Shown here: piece after piece, positions 10,739 to 21,499 of the stretch
How the letters are laid out: every line of letters begins with the position of its first letter
Numbering within the stretch: the stretch's first letter is position 1
Source: Linnemannia elongata
Taxonomy: Eukaryota > Mortierellomycota > Mortierellomycetes > Mortierellales > Mortierellaceae
Direction: 5' to 3'
Assembly (NCBI GenBank): GCA_036320915.1
Contig: JAXBDG010000010.1
Location: 2,046,001 to 2,110,000, forward strand
DNA: 64,000 nucleotides
Program-made: the position numbers and the translations under genes
Notes under the pieces: generated by a model
Told to the model about the DNA's origin: nothing
The model's database searches: none
What the model saw: only the letters and a program-made list of their open reading frames with translations

Positions 10739-13393
10739 ATGAAGTTACCTGCGTGGACCAAGAAGGTCTTTGCACCTGTCTTTTCCCCTTCCACCTCTGC
10801 CTCCGACACACCTCCCACAGCCGCCTTCGCATCATCAGCTCCCTCTATTACCAACGACGACCTCTCAAAAACTAAGGGATCAATCCAATCTTACCTCTCC
10901 TTCTCGACACTCCCAGCCGTCAAAAAGCGCATTCACTTTCTCAACGGACCCGAAACCAATACCAGCGTCAATCCCACCTCGACAAGCAGTTTGATAAGCG
11001 CCCTCTTCATTAGCCACATCCGTGATCCCCCCACCACCGTCTCTTCAACCGAGATAAGCAAGCCCTCTGGCCAACTCCAAGATTCCAAGTCGCCCCTCGT
11101 CGTGGATATCCAAAAGAGCAAAAAAAACGACACCAACGACAACGATGATGAAGATGACGAGAGCTACGACGATTTGGACTCACCTACGACAACAACCATC
11201 TACTACTACCCGCCATCACCCAGAGAATCTCCTGAGACCCCACCCTTTCCTTCGCCCACAGCAAAGAGCCCCCTCACTTTAAAATCCGACCATAAACTGT
11301 GGTACATCCGCCATCACATAGGTCTTCTCCCCTCTGCCAGTACCTCGTCCCCGGAATTCCACCACCTCCGGCAACATTACCATCATCTCCACCATCACCA
11401 CCTGTACCACGACAAGGACTGTGAGTTTGCACGTCGTCCTGCGGTTGAGCCGAGTCAGTTTCATGCTACTACTCAGCATCTCAAAAAACAGGAGGAAGAT
11501 CTGCCCTCTATGTCACCTTCGCCCTCAACGTCATCGGCCCCCAAGATCAAGTCTCCTGTGGTCCCAGTCCCACCTTCCTCTATTCCAACCCGCTTTGAGG
11601 TCCGCCGTTCTTCTGCCAACTATTCCCTCAAAGCACTGAAGACCGAGAAGAGGGACAACAATCGGTCATCCTCCCGGGCTTCAGTCTCTTCTGATGCCAT
11701 TACAAGTCGCACCAGCAGCACCAACAGCCTCAGTAGCAGCACCCGTCGTCCTGTGCACTCTGCAGAAACCATTCAAGAACTCCGCGAGTCGATCAAAAGC
11801 ATGAGCCACTTTAGATCTGCTCCTTCCTCCTCGCTCTCACCATTAGCCTCCAAGAAATCAACGTCCTTCAAGGCTCAGGTCGCACCCAAAGCCGCTCCAA
11901 CGGTCGCTGTCTCAAGCAATGATGCCCTTCGTACAGTTACTACGTTCACAGCTCCTGCTAGTCGTGTGCGTCTCCCCAGCCCTCGCAACTCCCCCTTGGT
12001 TTCAAGACCCATCAAAGTACCTACTCTTGATGCCGCGACCACAACTACTACCACTACCACCACCGTTACGACCACTAAAACCGCACCCGTGAGCACAAAC
12101 AACAAAGATTATGAGAAATTGATCCAAAAGGTCGATACCCTCGCCCGCGAGGTCGAGATCATGAAACAACAACACCCTTACACCCTTACCTCCGCCGCCA
12201 TCGCCATCATTAACAACAACAGCAGCACCAGTAGCAGTGTCGCCGGCAACTCGGATACTCCTATTCAAGTATTCCGCGCCGCAACCCCGAGGATGGGTCC
12301 GTCAACTGTCTCCCTCCCACTACCAACCATAACGGAAAATTCCAGCCTCAGTCAACTCGCCACCAAAAACAACAACGCATCCCTCTCAGCATCCTTCCTC
12401 CCCCTCCCTTCTACAGCCACCAATAATATTAACACACCTACTCCCACGCCACCTCTAAATCTTCCAACCCCTCCACATCAACCAGCACCAACCGTTCGAA
12501 AAAAATTAGGAAACAATAAGTCATTGACGCACCGCAACAGCTACAACAAAAGTAACCACAGCATGACTCGTCTCCAGAACTTGCCCCCTCCGCCCAGCGA
12601 ACGACCACCTTCTCCACCATCACTCTCATATTCTTCTTCTTCGTCTTCTTCGTCTTTTTCTTCTTCACTCTCCTCTTCCCCCTCCCAACAAGACAACACT
12701 CCACCAAGTCAAGACTCACACCCTCCACTCCTGCCCTCGAGAATCCCAATCCCCTTCCCACGCCATCCACGCCCCAACTCGGAATTTAGACGCTCATTTT
12801 CCTTATTGTCTTCTTCACCTCCCACAACCCCTACACGCGCCGCCGTCGCCACGGCCACTTCTATCAACGCCAACTCTGCGAATAATGCCAACTCACGGTT
12901 AATGACCACTGCCACCACTGTTACGACTACTGTTAACGACAACATCATGTCCCTGTCCTCTACAGCTGAGCCTGGCAGCACTAGGACTTCTACCATTGCC
13001 ACCACCCATTCTCAGAACGCGACATCAACTGCTCCTCCTCCTCCTCCTCTCACTCCTCTCACAGGTAACGACGACAACGACCATAACGACAATATAATCA
13101 AGAAACAAGAAACCCAAGAACAACAGCAAGTTTGGGAGAAAGACACGCCTGTTGAACCGATTCTCCCACAAAGATCCCTTACACCTGCACCTCCAACCGT
13201 TCCACCTCCACCGCCACCACGAACATATTCCCCAAGGACTTTACCCTCAGCACAAACTATGTCTGGGTTGACAGGACCACCCAGACGCCCACCCAGACCT
13301 CCACAACCAAGCGGTGTTGATATGAAAGAGATTCTGTCCTTGATGGATTCTAGACTTGGTGCATTGCCTGGCGTCCCCCTATGTTGGCTCTAA
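10739..13393 (+). CDS. Ser/Thr/Pro-rich low-complexity protein, function unknown
   Basis: A single 884-residue frame begins at an ATG in good context (CCAAAATGAAG). I do not recognise a catalytic domain. The protein is dominated by Ser, Thr and Pro. It has an acidic patch near residue 135 (NDDEDDES), a His-rich stretch near residue 215 (LRQHYHHLHHHHLYH) and a short predicted coiled coil near residue 460 (KDYEKLIQKVDTLAREVEIM). There are many proline-rich segments in the C-terminal third (PPPPPPRTYSP, PPRRPPRPPQP) that look like SH3 or WW ligands. This composition suggests a disordered scaffold, perhaps of cortical or actin-linked type. That is inference only. The N-terminus (MKLPAWTKKVF) has no convincing signal peptide. 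Confidence 0.72.
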   Translation: MKLPAWTKKVFAPVFSPSTSASDTPPTAAFASSAPSITNDDLSKTKGSIQSYLSFSTLPAVKKRIHFLNGPETNTSVNPTSTSSLISALFISHIRDPPTTVSSTEISKPSGQLQDSKSPLVVDIQKSKKNDTNDNDDEDDESYDDLDSPTTTTIYYYPPSPRESPETPPFPSPTAKSPLTLKSDHKLWYIRHHIGLLPSASTSSPEFHHLRQHYHHLHHHHLYHDKDCEFARRPAVEPSQFHATTQHLKKQEEDLPSMSPSPSTSSAPKIKSPVVPVPPSSIPTRFEVRRSSANYSLKALKTEKRDNNRSSSRASVSSDAITSRTSSTNSLSSSTRRPVHSAETIQELRESIKSMSHFRSAPSSSLSPLASKKSTSFKAQVAPKAAPTVAVSSNDALRTVTTFTAPASRVRLPSPRNSPLVSRPIKVPTLDAATTTTTTTTTVTTTKTAPVSTNNKDYEKLIQKVDTLAREVEIMKQQHPYTLTSAAIAIINNNSSTSSSVAGNSDTPIQVFRAATPRMGPSTVSLPLPTITENSSLSQLATKNNNASLSASFLPLPSTATNNINTPTPTPPLNLPTPPHQPAPTVRKKLGNNKSLTHRNSYNKSNHSMTRLQNLPPPPSERPPSPPSLSYSSSSSSSSFSSSLSSSPSQQDNTPPSQDSHPPLLPSRIPIPFPRHPRPNSEFRRSFSLLSSSPPTTPTRAAVATATSINANSANNANSRLMTTATTVTTTVNDNIMSLSSTAEPGSTRTSTIATTHSQNATSTAPPPPPLTPLTGNDDNDHNDNIIKKQETQEQQQVWEKDTPVEPILPQRSLTPAPPTVPPPPPPRTYSPRTLPSAQTMSGLTGPPRRPPRPPQPSGVDMKEILSLMDSRLGALPGVPLCWL

Positions 13394-13608
13394 CTTTTTT
13401 GAGGTTGTGGCTAAAGTCGGTTGTTGCATCTCCTGCGCCAGCACCTTCAATGTAAATCTAAAATATCAATAGACAGATACATAGATCATTCAACCTTTAC
13501 AACCACCAAAGTAAAAAGAGTACGAGCTGTTTTTTTTATTACACTTCAAATTTGGATTGACGAAAAACAAAAAAAAAAACTCGCACTTTTTTTCTGGGCA
13601 GAGTTTTC

Positions 13609-15453
13609 TTAATCATCGCGAAGGACATCCCGGATCAGATCCTGGATATTATGCTGCTGCCCTCCACTTCCACTCCCACTCGCACTACCACTTCCAGAAC
13701 TGGTGGGAGGCATAGGAATGGCAATATCGTGACTCTGCAAACTGGCAGCACTCCAAGAAGGCGAATCGGCAGTTGCGTAGGCACTCGAATTAGAATGCAC
13801 AGTCTCATACGCCGAACTCCTTGTCGTCGTCGCTCCCTCCATTGCAGAAGCGGAGGTGATACCGGGTGATCCGCGTGCGGAAAGGAACGCTTGACTGGGA
13901 GTTGTGGTCGGTGAGGAGCCGGACCCTCCACCGGAGACGGGGAGGTAGTACAGTTCTGGCGATCCTCCTGCAGCGACAACGGGGGAGGTGGCAGTAAAGG
14001 CGGCGTCGCCCTCGTTATCGAGTTCTTGTTTGAGTGACATCTGTTGGTTCAATGCATAGGCGGCAGTGGCAGAAGCCGGTGCCTGGGGTGGGGAGGACTT
14101 AGGGACGAGGGGGAAGCCGAGCATAGAGTCGTCCTGGCTGACGACGGAGAGGCGGTTGGCAAGATCGTATTGCTGTTTCAGGGCGTCGCTTGTTGTAGCT
14201 GGGACCGGGAATGCCAGCAGGGTTGAGTCACCACCAGCAGCGGCAGCAGAAGAGGAGCCAGGGATACCGGCGGCGGCGTAGGAGGTGTTAAAGTCCCATC
14301 CATACGACTCAGATCCATCCGCTGGAGGGTGAACGGGTGGGTAAGCGAGGCGCAGACTAGGCAACGACCTATCTTCCGAGCTATCACGCCCACCAGCACC
14401 CGCACCAGCACCCGCAGCACCAGCACCCGCAAGAGCACCACCAGTACCAGGACCAAACGACGAAGCACCATCATAATAATAATCATCCTTACTACCCAAC
14501 CCAGCACTAGCCGCATGTTCCTGCTCCTCTCTCATCCGTCTTCGCTTACGGGTCATGACCAATCCAAAGACAATCAACGCCAGTGCAGCAACTCCTCCAA
14601 CAGCACCCAAGGCTGCAGCCGGGACGTTCGTGTTACTTCCACTCTTGTTGGCAGAATTGTTGTTGTTACCGCCAGGGGAAGGAGGGAGACCGGGGAGTTG
14701 CGAGCTGTCGGGCGGGGCGATGGCTCCGTTAGTAGTACTGGCAGACGTCAGGACTGGGGGGAGAGCCGTGGGTGTGACGACAATTACGGTCGTGACAGAG
14801 ATGAAGGTCGAGGTTCCAGATATGACCGTCGGCACCAGAGTGTACGTGGTCGTATAGATGGGCGAGTACGACGTCGTAGTGGTAGCGGTAGGAGGCTGCT
14901 GCGTCGGGGGGTTAGTTGTAGTAGGTGGAACCCCAGTGGGCACCGTTGGATCCTTCGTTGTCGTAGCCGGAGGCTGCTGAGTAGGAGGTTGAGTAGGCGG
15001 CACCGTAGGTTCCTTCGTAGTCGTGGGCTTGGGCGGCGCAGGTGAAATAGAAAGCGCCCCACACGACTCCCAATACGGCAGAATATGTGCTAAATGCGCA
15101 ATATCATATATTTGTCCCGTAAACTGGACATACATTTTATCCTCGGAGCATCTCCCCAACGCACTCTCCGGAATCGTCCAACTATCGCCATTAGAGATAG
15201 ACATGGATGCGACAGTGCCGGAACCGGACGAACAGTAGACGTTGGCGGTGATGGAGTAAACGTCCTGCAGACGAGGCCACCAGCTGGTCCCGGAGAGTTC
15301 CAGGCGGACGCTGTCACCAACTTGGTAGGATCCTGAAGGAGAGGAGCATGAGAGGGAGGCGTGGGCGGATTGAAGGAGGGTTGTGGCGGAGAGGAGTGTG
15401 AGTGCTACTGCTGAGGAGAGCAGGCGACTTTTGGTGTTGGTTCTTCTTGTCAT
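13609..15453 (-). CDS. Single-pass membrane protein: Kre9/Knh1-like ectodomain, mucin stalk, long cytoplasmic tail
   Basis: A single 614-residue frame with four visible parts. A signal peptide covers residues 1-32 (LLSSAVALTLLSATTLLQSAHA). A ~110-residue ectodomain contains paired cysteines (SCSSPSGSYQVGDSVRLEL, VYCSSG, RCSEDKMYVQF, ESCGALSISP). A Thr/Pro-rich stalk of the PTTTKEPTVPP type is likely O-mannosylated. One membrane helix lies near residues 278-300 (AALGAVGGVAALALIVFGLVM) and is stopped by RKRRR. The ~300-residue cytoplasmic tail is Ser/Gly/Ala-rich. The ectodomain is homologous to that of the gene at 18046-19539. Its start resembles the Kre9/Knh1 type N-terminal domain of fungal wall proteins. 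The overall plan is like a cell-wall stress sensor; the role is inferred. Confidence 0.82.
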   Translation of the reverse strand: MTRRTNTKSRLLSSAVALTLLSATTLLQSAHASLSCSSPSGSYQVGDSVRLELSGTSWWPRLQDVYSITANVYCSSGSGTVASMSISNGDSWTIPESALGRCSEDKMYVQFTGQIYDIAHLAHILPYWESCGALSISPAPPKPTTTKEPTVPPTQPPTQQPPATTTKDPTVPTGVPPTTTNPPTQQPPTATTTTSYSPIYTTTYTLVPTVISGTSTFISVTTVIVVTPTALPPVLTSASTTNGAIAPPDSSQLPGLPPSPGGNNNNSANKSGSNTNVPAAALGAVGGVAALALIVFGLVMTRKRRRMREEQEHAASAGLGSKDDYYYDGASSFGPGTGGALAGAGAAGAGAGAGGRDSSEDRSLPSLRLAYPPVHPPADGSESYGWDFNTSYAAAGIPGSSSAAAAGGDSTLLAFPVPATTSDALKQQYDLANRLSVVSQDDSMLGFPLVPKSSPPQAPASATAAYALNQQMSLKQELDNEGDAAFTATSPVVAAGGSPELYYLPVSGGGSGSSPTTTPSQAFLSARGSPGITSASAMEGATTTRSSAYETVHSNSSAYATADSPSWSAASLQSHDIAIPMPPTSSGSGSASGSGSGGQQHNIQDLIRDVLRDD

Positions 15454-16907
15454 TCTTGTTATTGTTGTTGGATGTGAGGGGTATTAAGTGGAGATTAACA
15501 AGACATTAGAAGAAGGGGAGGAAAAGGAACAGTCGAAAGGGAAATTAGGGTATGCAGGGGAAAGGGAGGTATGGAGACTGTTGTTGGGGCTGTTCGGTTT
15601 AAAATAAGCACGAGCCGAAGTGAGGAAGGAGGATGGATGGTCGATTTGGAGGGGAGGAGGAAGTGAGTGGTCGTAGAAGGACGAGGAGAGAGAGAAAAGG
15701 ACGGAAGGGGAGAATAAGAATGGAGGAGGAGGAAGGGGAGGAGTGGTGAGGACGGAAAACGACAAAAGAGAAAAAGAGAAGAGAAGAGAGAGAGAAAGAA
15801 AAGAGAGAAGAGAGGAGAAGTGGAGGTAATGACCGTTGGGGACAGGGAATGAAGGTGTCTAATTGGACATTGATGAACAAGAGACGATAAAATATCAGAC
15901 ATGAATCCAAAAATGGCGGTGCGGCCAACTGTAAATGTGCGACTCAGGGGGAGGGGGGGATATGGAGAGGAGGAGAAAGAAGGGCTCTTTCTTACACTTT
16001 TGCGTGTGCTGACTGACTCGAAAGAATTGGAGATCAAAGGCATGTTTGTGTTCATCCGCACAACTCTGCGTGCGGCGGCTCTCTTTCACTCTCTATCTCT
16101 TTTTGTTCCTACTCTCTTCACCTCGTGCTAGTGTCGTTGAAACCCATCAAGCGTCCACTAGTTCCATGATGAAATGCTCCCTCCTCCTTGTTGCTCCTCA
16201 TTCCTCACAACTGTTGACAAGGTCGACAAAAAATGCCTTTACTTTGATGCAACGACACAATTCTCGGAAGCATGGACCTCTGGACATCGTCTTCTGTTTT
16301 TTCTTTCTCCAACCAGTAATCCCTTGTTATTTTGCTTGACACTCACCCCTCTACTTCCTCCACCCTCAGTCGACCGTCCCACTTTTTTTTGTGGTTGTTT
16401 ATGTGTTGTTGTTGTTGTTATTGTTTTTGTTGTTGATATTGTGCATCGATTGCTTTTCATATTCTCGCTAATGTCGATTATAATTGCATTGTTTTCGACC
16501 GATCAAAGTACTGTAATGGCCAGGAGAGAAGCTGTAATAATTGATCCTGTGCCCTCTCCTTCCTATCGTCACTCTTCCAGTGCATGTGTATTTTTCATCT
16601 CTTTCGGCAGATTTTTTTTCTTTCTCTCTCTGTTCATACGAGGTGCTCATAAAAACAAAAAAAAAGTTCCTGTTCTTCCAAAGTGGCCCCCTCCCTCCTC
16701 CCTTCTTCTTCACCCTCTCCATGCGCACCTTGCGCCGTCCATCCATCTGGCTGCTGTATACATATCGTAGAGGACCCATGCATATGTTCATCCTCTTCTT
16801 TTGTGCCCACTTGAGAGCCCCTATTTTTGATTAGTTGTTTTTTTTTTTCTTTCTCGTGCTTACATCCTAAAGTCCACAAACAAAATGCGAACCTCAAACG
16901 AACCTTG

Positions 16908-16909
<2 letters not shown>

Positions 16910-16950
<41 letters not shown>
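16910..16950. repeat. Homopolymer T41
   Basis: A run of 41 thymines, the longest homopolymer in the window. Confidence 0.95.
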
Positions 16951-16951
<1 letters not shown>

Positions 16952-17044
16952 GTTTTGTTTTGCTCATCATCACCCAAGACCATCGTAAACAAACAGACAA
17001 CAGTCAACACAGTAAATGAGAGAGTGAAAAGGGATGAAAGGCAA

Positions 17045-17063
17045 GGGGAGGGGGGGGGAGGGG
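17045..17063 (+). repeat. G-rich block, quadruplex-capable
   Basis: Runs of 4, 9 and 4 guanines separated by single adenines. The 9-G run can supply two G-tracts, so an intramolecular quadruplex is possible. Confidence 0.6.
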
Positions 17064-17318
17064 AATTCATTCAAAGCAGCAGGAGAGTAAGCGTCGATTG
17101 TTCAAGGCCCCCAAAAAATATATATAAAAAAAGAATAAAGAATGCTGCTATTTTTTTTTTCCGGACTATGAAATGACCGTTTAATTAGTGCCTGAAATGA
17201 TATCGAGGAATGAGGAATGATTTGCATTCACAACAACTTGCAAAACGAGAAGAGGAGAGAATGAGGAGGAAAAACAAGGCTATGGAGAGAATAAGAGAGT
17301 ATCCTCAAAGCATATGCC

Positions 17319-17340
17319 AACCAACCAACCAACCAACCAA
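17319..17340 (+). repeat. CCAA tandem repeat
   Basis: Five to six copies of the tetranucleotide CCAA in a row, in intergenic sequence. Confidence 0.85.
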
Positions 17341-18045
17341 GAAAAAAATGCTCCCCTTCTCTAGTTTCATATTCTTCTTAAAGCGTGAAAAAACTTCACG
17401 ACAATTAAGTAGACTGAAAGAAAAAAAACAAAAAAAAAAACAAGAGCGATGGAAAAACAAAAAAGTGGACTTGCTTGTCCTTCTCTCTTTCACGCAACAA
17501 ACCATTCGTTCTGTACCATTCAGCACGTACCATATTGGTACTCTCACCAAGTACTCTCACATCCTCCCCTCTCACCTACCTCTCCGATGCTTAACCTCAT
17601 GAATGTCCAGCCCCTCTACCTGCCCACGTACATGGGTTCCCAGCTCGACAATCTTAGAATTTTTGCAGCTTTGTAATTAGGCCACGGACCTCTGTTCAGT
17701 TTACAAACTCCACAATAAACGTCTCGAAACAACCTTTTGTTAACGCTCATCTTCATATGGACGTGCAAGAATACACCCCGCCTTTGTCGCTCACAAAGAC
17801 AATGGACCGTCGTTGGCCCTCTGGAACCAAGTTCTGGAAGTCATTAGACGCATTTTCTCCGTTTCACGAGTGGACTGACAATTATGGCCAGGTACAACGT
17901 GTTCATAACGCAATAAAGACAAGACCGCGTGCTGCGTGATGAAGAAGAAAGAGGGTACATTAGGAATAATCAGGGAAGAAAAAGAGGGTAAAAGAGGTTG
18001 GTGATATGGGACGTAATTAAAATAACTAAACTACTACAGTATGAA

Positions 18046-19539
18046 CTACTTAGGAGGAATCTCCTTCATAGGGATCCCTCCTGCGGCATCGCTACCTTCA
18101 GCATGCCCCATCTCGGGCAAGATCACCTGTGGTGCCCGACCCCCCGACGAAGTCGTCAGTGTCGTCGATGAAAGCTCGTTGGGTGCAGAGTTCAAGTTAG
18201 TCGAACTGGGCGTCGGCGGCGACATTGCTCCCGCGGCATTACTAGAAACTGGAGGTGGTGGAGGGTAGTATCCACCTGCGCTTCCTGCACCTCCTGCTGA
18301 TGACGCGGGTGGTGTGGCGGAGGAGTAAGGGTCGTGGGATTCTTGGTAGGGGGTTCTTGCGCCTTGACTGCCGGCGTAAAAGGTCTGCTTGTCGTTCCTG
18401 TATCCGTATCCTCCAGCAGCCGCAGCGCCAGCTGCATCACCAGCACCCTGATATCCTCCACCGCCTCCACCGTGCTGCGCGTAGTAAGGGTTGTAATAAT
18501 CATCCGGATGCTGCTGACCGTATCCGTCCTGGTCGTTATAGTATCCACCATGTCCATGTTGCTGCTGGCCATATGCGCCACCTCCGTAGGAATCATCTCC
18601 ATAATAGCCACCATGCGAGGGCTGAGGGACCTTGGGCTGAGGCTTATTATACCCGGCACCAACGGCACCAGCTGCCGCAACGCCTCCTCCAATAGCAGCC
18701 GCATGATGACTTCCGGGGGATCGAGGGTCATCCCCATCCATAGACGACGACATTTTCGAGAACTGGTTGTTGTTGCTCTGGTTAGACCAGGGCATGATGG
18801 CACTCTCCATCCGTCTTCTCCTTTGGCGGCGCAAATGGAACATGATCCCGACCGCCATCAATGCCAAGATCACTACTGCGACAATCGCAACAATCACAAT
18901 AATAAACGGCTTTGGTTGACCTTGGCTCTCGGATTCGCCTTTGTCTCCAGAAGGAGGAGTAGTGCTCGGACTGAGACTCGACGAAGATGTGGTCGTGGGC
19001 TTGGGTTTACCGGTAGTTGTGCTTGCTGCGGTGGTAGACGTCGGGATGGTGCTGGTGATATTGGGCGATGTGGTCGGAGGGACAGGGTACGGTTGAGGAG
19101 TGATGGTAATGTCGGCACACTTGGCGGGTCCAAAGTCATGAGAGATAGGGATAAAGCCACCATCGGTATATTTACCCGAGTAGGAGAAATAAAACTTGTT
19201 CGTGATACAGACGCCATCGGTTCCTGTAGGAGTAGTAACGTTGCCGACAGAGGGGATGATGTAGTTGTAGCCCGTCACGTTGGCCTTTGGAATCGTGATG
19301 GTATCAAGGGTGGCACCCTGAGTACAGAAGAGTGTAGCGGTCAGGGAGTCGACCTGTGCGACAAAGGGGCCTCCAGTAGCTGAAGCTGTGATGGCGAGGA
19401 CGACTGGGTCGCCAGCCTTGAAGGTTTGTCCCGAGTTGGGGCTTAAGCATTGGATATCTGCTTGGGCGATAGAAACGATGGACGCCAGGCAGGCGGCTGT
19501 TGCCAGCAGGTTCTTCCTCCACGATGATGGTGTTCGCAT
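18046..19539 (-). CDS. Single-pass membrane protein, paralogue of the 13.6 kb gene
   Basis: A single 497-residue frame. A signal peptide covers residues 1-27 (LLATAACLASIVSIAQA). The ectodomain starts QCLSPNSGQTFKAGDPVVLAI and keeps the cysteines seen in the paralogue (LFCTQG, GVCITNKFYFSYSG, AKCADITITP). It resembles Kre9/Knh1-type wall-associated domains. A Thr/Ser/Pro stalk follows, then a membrane helix near residues 208-232 (PFIIVIVAIVAVVILALMAV) with a basic stop (RRQRRRR). The cytoplasmic tail is rich in Gly and Tyr (GGYYGDDSYGGGAYG), a composition also seen in the gene at 57316-58551. A second-messenger or wall-sensor role is plausible but not shown. The two paralogues lie in tandem with a 2.6 kb spacer. 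Confidence 0.84.
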   Translation of the reverse strand: MRTPSSWRKNLLATAACLASIVSIAQADIQCLSPNSGQTFKAGDPVVLAITASATGGPFVAQVDSLTATLFCTQGATLDTITIPKANVTGYNYIIPSVGNVTTPTGTDGVCITNKFYFSYSGKYTDGGFIPISHDFGPAKCADITITPQPYPVPPTTSPNITSTIPTSTTAASTTTGKPKPTTTSSSSLSPSTTPPSGDKGESESQGQPKPFIIVIVAIVAVVILALMAVGIMFHLRRQRRRRMESAIMPWSNQSNNNQFSKMSSSMDGDDPRSPGSHHAAAIGGGVAAAGAVGAGYNKPQPKVPQPSHGGYYGDDSYGGGAYGQQQHGHGGYYNDQDGYGQQHPDDYYNPYYAQHGGGGGGYQGAGDAAGAAAAGGYGYRNDKQTFYAGSQGARTPYQESHDPYSSATPPASSAGGAGSAGGYYPPPPPVSSNAAGAMSPPTPSSTNLNSAPNELSSTTLTTSSGGRAPQVILPEMGHAEGSDAAGGIPMKEIPPK

Positions 19540-20594
19540 TTTTTTTTGTTGCGTTGGTTGTTGTTGTAAGGAGGTGGGTGTCCTGCAACGGTTCGTTGCT
19601 GTTGTTTTGTCGTTATGTGAACCGGGGAAGTCGGTCGAGGTGAGAAAGAGAGAGAAAGAGAGAGAGGGAAATTAAGAAGTGATTGGTTGGGTTGGTTGTG
19701 GTTGTCCCTGAAAATAAATAATGGCTTTGTGTCAGGCGTTGAGTATTTGTGGGGGAGTGTGTTTAGGTAAGAGGGAGGGTGTGAGTGTGTGAGAGAAGTG
19801 ACAAGAGAGCAAAAGAGTCAGGAGGGCAGGTGGAAGAGGAGGGGTATGTGGGTATTTGTCGTAAAGAAAAGAAAAGAAAAGGAAACAAAGAGAAAAGGGG
19901 AGACTGATGAAGGAAGAAAGGAAGAAAGGAAGAAAGGAAGAGAAGAAAGAGAGCGATGTGAAGTGTGAGAGTGATCCCCTTCGTGAAAGAGAAGGAATGG
20001 AATGAGAAGGAAGGACGGTTGACGAAGAAAGAACGGAGAAAAGGAGGGAAGGGGATAAAGAGAGAGAAAAAAGAAGAGAGAGAGAGAGAGATAAAAGGAA
20101 GAAAGAAAGAATTAGCTAAACAAACTAAGACAAAGACAGCTTGAACAACGACGCCTGACAATGGACCCGAATACCAGCCGAAGGACCTTATTTTTATTTT
20201 TCATTCTCAGGCACCAGATAAAAGCCCTCGTTTGTTCCCCGTGATGATAATCCAGCCAGCAATCACCATCATCATCATCACCATCATCACCAACGTTGCT
20301 CTTTTTATAATGTGTTGATATCATCACCCTCGCTTAAATGTTTCTCTCGATGCTTCGTCAATCACCTTCACACATACACTCCGAGTTATATACCCTTTTT
20401 GCTCCTCTCCAAGGTACATACCCTCGTGCTTATCCCTTCCCCTTGTTCGTTGCATGGTCCAACTAGCGCTAATTCTTGCTCCCAATATATTCTCAACCCA
20501 GCAAATCGATCAACGCCCGTTTGATTGCAGAAATATGAGCTGACCCTTCCCTTTTCAACCCTCTCTCTCTCTCTCACTCTTCCTTCGCTGGGCT

Positions 20595-20631
<37 letters not shown>

Positions 20632-21499
20632 CACACTTCTCTCCTCCCTTCCCCTCCCTCTCGACTTCGATCCCCACCTACCCGCCAAATTTATTCATTT
20701 CGGCACTAATTTGAACCTGCTTTGCTTAGTTTCTTATGACGACGACGAACGATGACTGGACAAAAAGGACGGGTCGGTGAACGGGTGAATCTTGGGACGG
20801 AGGATGAGTGCATCATCCTTCCCTGCAATCGGTTGTTCAACATCGTGAGAGTTCCAACAAAATCACAAAATAAACACCTACCTCTTCTCAAGAACAAAGA
20901 CGTCCTTTACTGTCCCGACAAATGACCCACTCACCCGCACCCCTCTCTCTCTCCCCCCCCTTTTTTTTCATCAAGCGGCCAGCAGGTCTCATGAAAGGTA
21001 TTTTGAGTTATTTTTGCTTTGTGTGTGTGATGCTTATTTGTTGTTGTGTTAGCTTTGTTTACTGTTTGCCTTTTGCTTTTTTTTCTGGGTATCTGTCGCG
21101 TTGCATAAATCCAACATCCAACAGAGAACATGGCGCGCCAGGTCAACTCAGGGAGGTCTTATGTCGAGTCAAATCAAAGGCAGAAACTAAAAAAACCAAA
21201 ACAACAAAACAAAAAAAGCAAAAAATAGCATTATTCTTTTCTCATCCGACTTTTTACGCCCACTTCATATTCACTTCGCTCAGATACAAATCCAACAAAA
21301 CAGAAACAACCTGTATGAAGAAAAAAAGGTGTATTAAGTCAAAAGTATATGGCTACAGCATCATGCAACTCTTCTTGGCAACCTTGAACGTGAACAGTAA
21401 CAAATGATCATCGCCACGCCTTCCCCCTCTCCTTCTCCTCCTCGCTTTCTTTCCCACTATCCTTTAGTTCTTGTCTCTCTTCTGTCCCTCTCCTCCCCT
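19540..21499. other. 2 kb intergenic region, no gene seen
   Basis: A strongly purine-rich promoter-like stretch runs from 19640 to 20110, including AAGG-type tandem repeats near 19915-19940. There is a CAT/ATC microsatellite near 20268-20290 and a T34 run at 20598-20631. The 3' flank of the SDS23-like gene follows. Confidence 0.55.
20598..20631. repeat. Homopolymer T34
   Basis: A run of 34 thymines in intergenic sequence. Confidence 0.95.

Larger units (their letters stand above)
15454..18045. other. 2.6 kb intergenic region, no gene seen
   Basis: GA-rich sequence at 15500-15830 forms the promoter of the gene ending at 15453. The remainder holds pyrimidine-rich stretches, a T41 run at 16910-16950, a G-rich block at 17045-17063 and a CCAA tandem repeat at about 17319-17340. 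Reading frames are short and low in complexity. Confidence 0.55.

Noticed and set aside
14329..15045. 238-residue plus-strand frame rich in Arg/Ser/Thr
   Set aside because: It is antisense to the 13609-15453 membrane protein, which has a signal peptide, conserved cysteines and a membrane helix. The plus frame is compositional shadow of Thr/Pro codons.
18334..19383. 349-residue plus-strand frame
   Set aside because: Antisense to the 18046-19539 membrane protein. It has no domain of its own and its sequence only mirrors Gly/Tyr codons.
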